NCBI GenBank assembly: GCA_963921825.1
Contig: OY997594.1
Span: 34,082,956 to 34,146,955 of the forward strand
DNA: 64,000 bases
Origin: Erodium maritimum
Lineage: Eukaryota > Streptophyta > Magnoliopsida > Geraniales > Geraniaceae
Reading direction: 5' to 3'
This document shows positions 55,967 to 64,000 of the stretch, one piece after another. How positions within the stretch are numbered: position 1 is the first letter of the stretch; every line of letters starts with the position of its first letter. A program made the translations under genes and the position numbers. The notes below the pieces were generated by a model. It was given only the letters and a program-made list of their open reading frames with translations. It searched no databases and had not been told where the DNA came from.

Positions 55967-57064
55967 ATGGATTCATCAAGTAGTGAGGAGTATAATGTCG
56001 GCGAATTGGACTATGCAACGTTACGTGCAAGGACCCATGAAGCGGAGAAAGAGATGTTGGAGGCTATACGGGAAAAAATTGGGGAGGCCGAGGCAGGAAT
56101 AACGCACCCCGTTCGGGGAAAGCAGAAAAGGCAATACATTTACAGAGGCCGAAGTGATTCTCACGGTCGGCTTGTCTCTGAATACTTTACAGTCACCCCG
56201 TTGTACGATGCTAAAACGTTTCGACGACTTTGTTAGAATGGCAAAATTTGTGTGCTTGAAAATCGTAGGCGGGGTCAGAATGCGATGCTACTGAATCCAA
56301 AAAGTTGATTGTCATGGGCGATCCGATTTCTCAGCCATTCAAAAGTGTACAAAATCTTTACGGATGTTGTGTTACGGTTCTTCGACCGGTAGCTTGGACG
56401 AGTATTAAAGATGGTAGAGTCAACTACCCTCGAGTGCATGTACCGGTTTTGCTTCACCGTAAGCAATGTCTTCGGTGATACCTACCCTAAGAAGCCCAAA
56501 ATTAATGATATTACTTACATTACACGTATCAAAGAAACTCGTGGTTTTCCAGGTTGTATCGCCAGCCTCGACTGTATGTATTGGTCATGGAGGAATTATC
56601 CCAAAGCCCTGTAAGGGGTGTACAAGATTTTGGACTGACGGTGATGCTTGAAGCAGTTGCAAGGCCCAACATATGGATTTGGCACGCTTACTTTCGTATG
56701 CCGGGATCAAAAAATGATATTTATGTTCTGAACCAATCGTCCATATTTACGCATGTATATCGTGGTGACCAGCATCCGGTCGAGTATGAGGTCAACAAGA
56801 AGTATTATGACACCTTACTACCTGACAGATGGAATTTATCCACTGTGGGCGTGCTTCGTGAAGTCTATCTCGGCTCCACAACTACCGAGGCATGTGTTAT
56901 ACGCAAGGAAGGATGTGGAGAGGGAATTCAGGGTACTGCAAGCTCGTTTCCTTATCATCAGTAGGCCGGCTTTGGGTTGGGATGACAGGAAACTTTCTAT
57001 GATCATACGGGCGTGCATTATCATACACAATATGATTATCGACGACGAATGGGACACCTTTTAG
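55967..57064 (+). pseudogene. PIF/Harbinger transposase pseudogene
   Basis: Starts MDSSSSEEYNVGELDY, with an amino-terminal part ending RQYIYRGRSDSHGRLVSEYF. A frameshift near 56225 follows (the FVRMAKFVCLKIV block is in another frame), then the DDE_Tnp_4 nuclease: GFPGCIASLDCMYWSWRNYP, a break near 56612, MLEAVARPNIWIWHAYF, PGSKNDIYVLN, a break near 56810, LTDGIYPLWACFVKSIS, RKDVEREFRVLQARF and ACIIIHNMIIDDE. All three acidic residues survive: Asp at 56570, Asp at 56716, Glu at 56918. Such enzymes cut DNA at 3-bp TTA/TAA targets, with a Myb-like partner. It is inactive because of at least three frame breaks. Confidence 0.9.
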
Positions 57065-57639
57065 GAAGACATAGAACGACTCCCACACGAAGAACCAATG
57101 TTAACAGTCTACCAAGGGCCATTAATAGAGTGCGATGACATTGGCTACCGGTCAAGCTGGCTAGATGATTGAACACATTTGGACTTTTTTCAGGCATGAG
57201 GTCGTTATGGATGACGACATGTAGTTGCTTTGTAATTTTTAACCGCTTTCTCCAGTAAATGTATTTCCTTGTACCTGCTCTTCAGAAAGTTTATGCCACC
57301 ATAATGCGAACCTCATCATATCCACATAGGCCGATTCGGTTTCCTATATAAGGCAACCCAGTATCATTGTTCAATGGCCCAATCCAAAACTTTTCCCAAA
57401 GTATAAGTGTCCAACCAAATTTATGGACCCGAGAACGATAGTGGTGCTTCTCAAGTTGACGTGAGTCTGCCACCATTGTTGTACAAGATCAAGTGACAAC
57501 AACGTCATCGTGGTCGGTTCAAGCGAACAAAGGCGAAGCTGATAAGTATCAGCTGTCATTGACCAAGCAATACGCCAAAGCAGCTGCCTAGACACTAATG
57601 AATAGACCTTGCTCGAGAAGGAAAACCACGAGGCTCTTA
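57065..57639 (+). other. Remainder of the Harbinger element, possible second gene remnant
   Basis: Carries the stop-ridden tail of the transposase to about 57170. Further on, a CCTATATAAGGC TATA-like box (57342-57353) stands about 20 bp before ATGGCCCAATCC (57374), which soon meets a stop. It could be the start of the Myb-like partner gene that autonomous Harbingers carry, but I do not see a Myb domain. The terminal inverted repeats are not recognisable. Confidence 0.35.
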
Positions 57640-59920
57640 TGTAAAACCCCGCTCTTTCAAAAAAGAGTATTATTAGAAATAGGAAACAATTGGGTGTTTT
57701 CGCGAAATCAGAAACGTGGGGGTAGAATTTTGCAACAAGTTTTATTGGAAAAGAAAATTCAAAAAAAAGAGGGGGAAATGGGAAATTTGGACTGACTGGG
57801 CCAGCCAGGGATGGACTAGGCCAGGCTGCGCGAAGTTTGGGCCTAACTCACGTACACTGAAACCCTAGCCCACTCAGCTCCATTCTTCATGCGTTCTGCC
57901 ACGCGAATCGAGGCAGATAGCATCGCGTTCCTCTCTCTCCTTCGTTTCTCTCTCGCGCGACTCTCCTACTCTAAATCCAAACCCACGCCACTCTCGCACC
58001 AGAAATCCTCGTCGTGTTAGTCCCCTTTGAATCCAACCACGCCACACACATCGCATGCTGAATCGATACACCACGCCCCAACCTTTTCGCCGTTCGTCGT
58101 CGTGAACCCGAGTCTCCCCGGAGAACACTTTGGTTCGAAGTTCCCGAGCTCGACTTCGCACGGTTCGTGCACTTCGAGCCTCCTTCCTCTTCTTCTGACT
58201 TCTCCCTGACCGAAATCATACCTTCCCGAGCTCGATTCGAGCTGGCCTGGTCGGAACCCTCGCCGGTGACCTAGCAAGCTCCAGATCTGAGCCGGGGACA
58301 GGATTGGTCGTGTTCGAGCACCCACGGCACAACCACAGTGGCGCCAGGGACCCATCGCTCGTCGCAAGCCTCGCTTGACCCTCTCGGACGTCCCTTGATG
58401 CAGTAGACGGTGGACAGAGAGCACTGGCACCGCCGGCGCTGAAATCAGCTCAGACGAGCCAGCACGAGTTGGACTAGGTCCTGGTAGATGGGCTGGTTGG
58501 TCGGGCTTGGGCCGGTTGGTCTTGGGCCAACTATCGAAGACCTAGGCCAGGCCCAGAGCTGGATCAGTTCAGGACTTTGGACGGGTCTGACCGAATCAGG
58601 ATGGATCCGGGTTCGAACCGGGTCTGGATCTGGGTCGGGCTTGGATCCGGGTCGGATCCGGGTCAACCCACTTTAAAAGAAAAATATTTTAAAATCAGAT
58701 TTAATTAATCCAAGGTGAGAATTTAAAGGGCAAATTTGGTGGAATCAGTGGACCTCTGGACTTTTACTGGTTTTGATTTGGACGTTTTATTTGTCAAATC
58801 TAGACGGGGCTTCGCCCGAGATCAATGGCTTGGAACCGAGCTAGAAAGACGAAGATCACGCCGAAACCCGTGTGAAGAACGGAGTTGTGACCACTCGAGC
58901 TTTTCATCAGAGTTTTATTAGAGGAAGACCACAAGGTATGGAAAATCTTAATGTCCTTTTTAAACGCTTAGTATGCATGCTAGGATAATAAAATCGGAAA
59001 GGTCTTAGAATTGCCTATAGGGTGTGTCCTACGGGAGCACTACCTTGGTTCCCTATGACTATGGTCCTTTGGAGACGTTTTCAAGAATACCGAAGATGAG
59101 CATCCCTATGGGATGGTTTCCAGCGCTCCGACGTATATGCCTCCTCCGGACCGAGGGAAAATATGATGTGATATGAATGCTCTAGTGGATCGGAATATGG
59201 GAGCCTATGTGACACTAGAATCTATTCATGGATCGGAGGCTTGAGAAAGCAAGTGGTTGGCGTGACATCAATTACTCCCTTTTAATCGTTACGATACTTT
59301 ATAATAATTCTTTTATGGAAACTTTCAAGTTAAGGTTATCTTTAAAAGTACGACGCTTATCTTATTCTATCTTGGTTATTTATATTATTTCGTCATACTT
59401 ATCTTATTCTATCTTGGTTATTTATATTATTTCGTCATACATATCTTATTCTGTCTGGGTTATTTATATTATTTCATCGTACTTATCTTATTCTATCTTG
59501 TTACATATTATTTCATTGTTAATCGTATTTCTGTATTTTCATTTGAGTTACCTGTTACCCAGTACAGTATTGACCTAAGGGTTGAGTTGTTAAGGTTTTT
59601 CCTACTAAGCGTAAGCTCACCCCCTTTGGTTTTCTTACTATTTTACAGGCGTAGCTAATGTCTAGTGAGTTCGAGGCTCGGGAGCTTTTGGACATCTTGG
59701 GGTTTATTTTAGAGTTATGTTGGTCATGTGTTTTGAACATTATTTATTTGACTCTTTATGTTGAGCTGTGACTCATTGGCAGTTTTGGGACTATTTATAG
59801 TTGTTGATTTGAGCGAGTTTACTTTATTACTATAAAGGTTTTTGTGTTTAATTATTGTTTTTCTTCTTTTAATTCCGGTCACGTCTCGAGTCCGGTCAAT
59901 ACTGGATTTGGGGCGTGACA
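57640..59920 (+). mobile_element. 5' LTR of a gypsy element (2281 bp)
   Basis: Starts TGTAAAACCCCGCTCTTT and ends GGATTTGGGGCGTGACA. A primer site follows after three bases. The 5' flank is TCTTA (57635-57639); the matching copy would lie beyond the window. The LTR contains a GC-rich CGGGTC/CTGGGTC-rich patch (58600-58670) and a 42-bp tandem repeat at 59356-59518. Confidence 0.88.
59356..59518. repeat. 42-bp tandem repeat, ~3.9 copies
   Basis: Unit CTTATCTTATTCTATCTTGG plus TTATTTATATTATTTCGTCATA, starting at 59356, 59398, 59440 and 59482; the last copy is shortened. Confidence 0.92.
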
Positions 59921-59923
59921 ATT

Positions 59924-59935
59924 TGGTATCAGAGC
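59924..59935 (+). promoter_or_regulatory. Primer-binding site, initiator tRNA-Met
   Basis: TGGTATCAGAGC, then TTGGTTTCAT, complementary to initiator tRNA-Met at about 18 of the last 20 bases. This fixes the element as plus-strand with its internal region starting at 59921. The leader 59936-61720 shows no coding sequence. Confidence 0.93.
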
Positions 59936-61738
59936 TTGGTTTCATTTGAAACGGGTTAAATTTTGAACTTTTTTTCAAAACCTCGGACCAACGTCAATTA
60001 GGTGGGTAGAGTTAGGAGGTCTACGTCGTGTGCTCAGTGACGCAGTGAAAATATTTGATGCGTAGAGTGGGAACGATACAAATCTTGATTGTCTCAATGG
60101 TTGTTTAAATTTGAATCTCTTTATTATGATGGTTACATCGCTTGATTGGGATCCTTACCCTATTGACTGTAAGGTACAGTGATCGGTGAAGCCGAATGGT
60201 TGAGATCGGTATTGGGTTAACGAGCGGTTATCGAGCCGTTGTAAATTGGTTGTTGTGTAAATCATTTGTTCAGAAAGATTGTTAATTTGAGTTTTGTGGT
60301 TTGGTGGCAATGGTGTGAGTTGCTAAGCTAAGAGTGTACTACGACGGTTGTGATTTTATGAGTGATTTTGTTGAGGTGTACCCACCTTCCGACTAGAAGT
60401 CGGTAAAGCGTGCAACGATTCTGAGATTTTGGGGAGCACGAGAACTCCGTACACTGAGAACTTCGAGGAACATGGGAATTTAGGTTATTGATTGTGTTGT
60501 ATACTTTGAAGAGTATGAGAACTTTTTGTATTGATTGTGTTGTGTACCTTGTGTATTGATTGTGTTGTGTACCCTGCGGAGCGTGAGAACTCTAAGTGAT
60601 GAATGCCTTGTGAAAATCTATTGGTAATTATCGACTTGTTTAAGTGCCCACCGTTATTTAAGAATTAAAGTTGAAATTGATTTTGAGTCGAGATCGATGG
60701 TGAGTTTGAAATTGACTTTTGAGTGTGAAGCTGAAGCTTAACTTAAATTTGAAATTGAGTTTGAAATGGAAAATAAGTCGAGACAGAGATTGAGATTGAA
60801 GTTAAGATTAGGTTTAGATCGGATGAACGAGCGATGCTCGGGTTGGTTATGACACGTTGGTTAATTAATTATGGAAGGATTTGTCGTTTGGGTCGGCCGC
60901 TAATTGATGTAAACCCTGAAAAGTTAAATTGACCGGGTAGTAATGAGATATTTGCTAAGACCCGCGTGTGTTACTTATGGTGTTCCAGATGTTGTGTAAT
61001 TGAAGTGTCTTGAATACACCTTCGGTAGGACTCTGTGTACAGGTTATTATATAAATGTCTCGCTTGAGCGGATGGTTAGAGGAAAATACAAGCGGGTCAT
61101 GCCGAATTTTTGGTAGAAACTGAAGTGTTTGCACTATCACGGGCTGACTCAGGGGTGCCACTACAGTCGAGCGTGATAGAGGGATGTCAAGTGGTTACAA
61201 CGAGGTTCGGGGACGCCTGAATCGGGTTGTAACGACGTGAGATCGACATGAATGTCATAAGAAAAAAATAAGGAATGGAGAATATGGAAAAGCGTTGAGA
61301 ACATAAATTGTGAGATTTATCGTGTTGCGAATCTAGACCCTAGTGTTGGGAAGATACCCAATTGAGAGGTATGCATGTTGATTTTCGAATTGTGTGAATT
61401 GATTGAGATTGTTCCTCCTATGAGAGTTGTTTGATTTGACTGAACACTGTTGATTGCTGTTGTGAGACGCACTAAGTTGCGGCCCTTTCTGCCTATATAT
61501 AAAGTATTATATTTATATCTACTGAGCCAGGTGCGGGTAGTCTTTTTATGATCTTTGTGGGACGCGCGTGAACGTCCTTGTGTTTTGATCGAACCGGTTG
61601 TTCTAAAAGAGACTTCGTACTACTAATCCAAGTGGGATCCCTTTAAGACGCATGAGAACGTCTCTTTATGTTGAATCGAACCACTTGAGTTGATTTGAGT
61701 TTTGAGTACTTACGTTTTAAATGCCACGAGTACACGAG

Positions 61739-62872
61739 ATGTCCCGTGTTTACAGTCCGAGAGGGACCAGGAGTCGCCCCACTGTGGGGCAGAGCCAGAC
61801 ATCAGCCGTTGGTCTGGTATGGACAGCAAGCGCCAGGGTGCAGTTTCCACAAGACACCAGAGTTTTGAGGTGGACCGGTAGGGCCACCATCGAGCATTCC
61901 TCTAGTCGCAGAGTCGACTCAGGCGACCCTTATGGATAAGGTGGTTCGCGCAGTACCAGCAGCGCTCAACGCTCAGCAGGAGACATCAGTACCGGCACCA
62001 GAGTCTGTGCCTACGGCCGACGCCGTCACTATCGAGAGACCAGGTCAGATGCACAGCAACATGACCAGGCTCTCAGGAATTTTCGTAGTTTGAGTACGCC
62101 AATCAATCCCGGGGGTTCAGACCCCGAGGCAGTTGTAGTTAGGTTGGAGCGGATTACCCGCAACTTTGTTACTTCGGGAGTATTCGATTGGTCATCTGAG
62201 AATATTTTCGCGACCGTTCAGCTTGAGAGAGAAGCATGATACTGGTGGCAGTTGTGCAGATCAGGGTTGGAGGTGACGTTTAGCTGTTCATTATATTGTT
62301 CCTGGAACAATATCTTTCCCTCGATACGTTCAAGAGCACCAACACCAGCGGTTGTCGGATATGCAGCAGAGAAGGATGACCGTCTCTAAGTATGAGGCGA
62401 GGTTCACGTTCCTATACCGCTTCGCGCCGAGATTATGCAAACCGAGGAGAGCCGCCACGGGCGTTCGAGAGAGGACTCACCCCGCCTGTCGCGGATCGAG
62501 TTATTACCTTCAGGATGAGGATTAAGAGTCATCTTCGAGAGACCGCCAGAGCGCGGAGGACCAGGCCGAGGCCGGGTGACTTCCTAAGGTCGTCAAGGAG
62601 TCGCAATACTAAGAGGCAGAGGACCTCAAGATTGTTTCAACCACGGACCCAGTCCAATGGGACACGACGGGTTGGGGCAGCAGCGTCGGTTGGACCTGCC
62701 CCGGTGGCACAAGTTTTGGCCTTCGTGCGAACAGTGTGGACATCTGGGCCGGGACTGCCCATGGAATGTTGTATTCACAAATCGTCCTGCAAGTCGGCCT
62801 ACGAGAGCCGATAAGAGGACATGCTATCACAGTAGCAGATTCTTCCACCACCACCGAGAGAAGGACTATTGA
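61739..62872 (+). pseudogene. Gypsy gag, decayed
   Basis: Starts MSRVYSPRGTRSRPTVGQSQ. The retrotransposon gag core is read in pieces: VVRLERITRNFVTSGVFDWS, then ATVQLEREA-stop-YWWQL near 62200-62260, with a stop where the REAxYWW word should continue. The nucleocapsid knuckle is at 62726-62758: CEQCGHLGRDC. Canonical spacing is Cys-X2-Cys-X4-His-X4-Cys; here only one residue stands between the second Cys and His, a loss of three residues in frame. Several frameshifts lie in between. Confidence 0.8.
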
Positions 62873-63322
62873 TTCAGCAGGGCCGAGCATACGCGATTGT
62901 CGGGCCCTGAGCTGAGGGACTTGATACCGATCTTGAGATCGCTTAGAGTGCTCGCTTACGATTTACATTGTGGAATGTGTTTTCTAACACTTGAGCTCTA
63001 CACTTGGTCGTATTGTTAGCGTGGTTATTTTCTGTTGGAACGAAATTAAAACTGGTAAACCCTACTCGTATCTTAACGCACCGACTAGAGGTGCGGTGGT
63101 ACCGATTAGTGTCAATTTGAGTTTGAAAGAGGAGTAACAGACCTTGTCGTACTGAAAGTTCTTTCCTCTCGTCGAGAGTACTGATCGAGTTTTAAGAACC
63201 GATGGGTGAAACAGCAGACGTTCATCGAATGTCATCAGCAGGGAATGCTGAGCAGTGGAAGGCTGCAGCCTTGACCAGTAAACGGTCCGACCGGTCACCG
63301 GAAATGACCGAGCAACGATAAG

Positions 63323-63363
63323 ATCAGAGTAGCGCAGCGGAAGCGTGGTGGGCCCGTACCCAC
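63323..63363 (+). ncRNA. Embedded 5' half of initiator tRNA-Met, second instance
   Basis: ATCAGAGTAGCGCAGCGG, then AAGCGTGGTGGGCCCGTACC, then CAC matches the first 42 bases of plant initiator tRNA-Met at about 39 positions, with one base lost in the anticodon loop (CCCGTA for CCCATAA). As in the other element, it ends at the anticodon stem and is sense to the element. The A-box region is kept; no B-box follows. Confidence 0.75.
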
Positions 63364-63734
63364 ATGAGACGTAATCGACAGCTCCTTCTACCCATGCTAA
63401 AGGATTTAAGTTATAAGGCTCGAACCGTCGAAACATTTTTGTTTCAAAATCCCGTTTAGCAGGCGAAAAGTTGCACAAGTGTGTGCCGTACTTCAGGGAT
63501 TGGATTAGAATGTGCCCCTTAAGTTCGTCCCGGAGGGACTCAACGGTTTGTTTCCAGTTCACGCGGTTCAGGCGAATAACCTCGAGAGTTGTTCAGACGA
63601 CCTAACCAACAGAGAAGAATACGGAAAATGAAAACCGGGTACCAAGGTGTACCTTTGCCAGCAAGAGAAGAACGAACGCCAAACGTCCCGCGAGGACTAA
63701 GCATAACCATAAGGTTACGCCATAGAAGTGAGAG

Positions 63735-63840
63735 CAACTCACGTTGAAATCCGGCAACTGATAGCCGAGGGCGACTACCACAAGCTTCCAGGCCAGTAAC
63801 AAGTTTGCGCCGAACGAAGCGTTGTGTGGTAGGTCAAGTT
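63735..63840 (+). pseudogene. Integrase scrap of the same gypsy element
   Basis: LIAEGDYHKLPG, then a frame change and FQASNKFAPNEALCGRSSF, align with LAEFAYNNSFQASIEMAPFE and the following ALYGR of plant gypsy integrases. It lies only about 0.9 kb after the gag knuckle, where an intact element would need about 3 kb for protease, reverse transcriptase and RNase H. Those are therefore deleted. Confidence 0.7.
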
Positions 63841-64000
63841 TTGGTGCCATGCATAGGCACAGGGAAAGATAAGAGTTAACCGATTGTTGATTTTGAATTA
63901 TTCAAGGAACGATTGAAGGAACCGTGCTAGTTCCGAACCGTTCAAATTATCGAGATCTCATCTCAGTGTATGATGATTACTCCTTATGGAGTGACTTGGG

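Noticed and set aside
55563-56102. 179-codon frame overlapping the Harbinger start
   Set aside because: It is in a different frame from the transposase blocks and begins upstream of the TATA box; a shadow frame.

Overview
The window is plant nuclear DNA, most likely from a eudicot. It is a mosaic of retrotransposons and DNA transposons in which only one coding gene looks intact. Evidence for a plant: plant-type Ty3/gypsy elements with initiator-tRNA-Met primer sites (TGGTATCAGAGC), L1-type LINEs whose ORF1 carries an RRM or a DUF4283 domain, a PIF/Harbinger transposase, a hAT MITE, an eIF2-gamma gene fragment with GT..AG introns, and a secreted leucine-rich-repeat (LRR) protein. I cannot name the genus.

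Layout. 1-2.3 kb: AT-rich DNA with a CTT microsatellite. 2.3-6.3 kb: a GC-rich retroelement-like piece with an A-tail, split by a 3.2-kb solo LTR (2721-5917). 6.29-6.55 kb: a MITE. 6.57-7.25 kb: three exons of a decayed eIF2-gamma gene. 7.58-8.29 kb: a short LINE-like retrocopy with a 16-bp target-site duplication (TSD). 8.5-14.8 kb: a dead L1 on the + strand. 14.8-16.5 kb: a different dead L1 on the - strand, fused to a 46-bp LTR stub. 17.2-17.8 kb: a hAT MITE with an 8-bp TSD. 18.07-30.24 kb: a LINE that has ORF1 but no ORF2, itself split by a 10.1-kb gypsy element (19007-29143, TSD GCTTT). 30.3-34.2 kb: AT-rich DNA with an unassigned gene fragment and an LTR-like end.

34.2-36.1 kb and 51.9-53.3 kb: two copies, in opposite orientation, of one GC-rich repeat family. 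They flank a minus-strand gypsy array LTR-internal-LTR-internal-LTR (37.05-51.85 kb). The first LTR of this array was hit by a 7.36-kb nearly intact L1 (37577-44933), and the second and third LTRs keep the empty site. 53.8-55.05 kb: the LRR gene. 55.9-57.1 kb: a PIF/Harbinger transposase pseudogene that keeps its DDE triad across frameshifts. 57.6-64 kb: the 5' LTR, primer site, gag and a scrap of integrase of another gypsy element that runs off the window.

How it fits together: there are no operons or pathways here. The window records insertion, nesting, LTR recombination and internal deletion, and several events can be reconstructed exactly from TSDs and empty sites. The most unusual observation is a sense copy of the 5' half of initiator tRNA-Met, ending at the anticodon stem, inside the internal regions of two separate gypsy elements (23345-23386 minus and 63323-63363 plus), both of which also carry an initiator-tRNA primer site.
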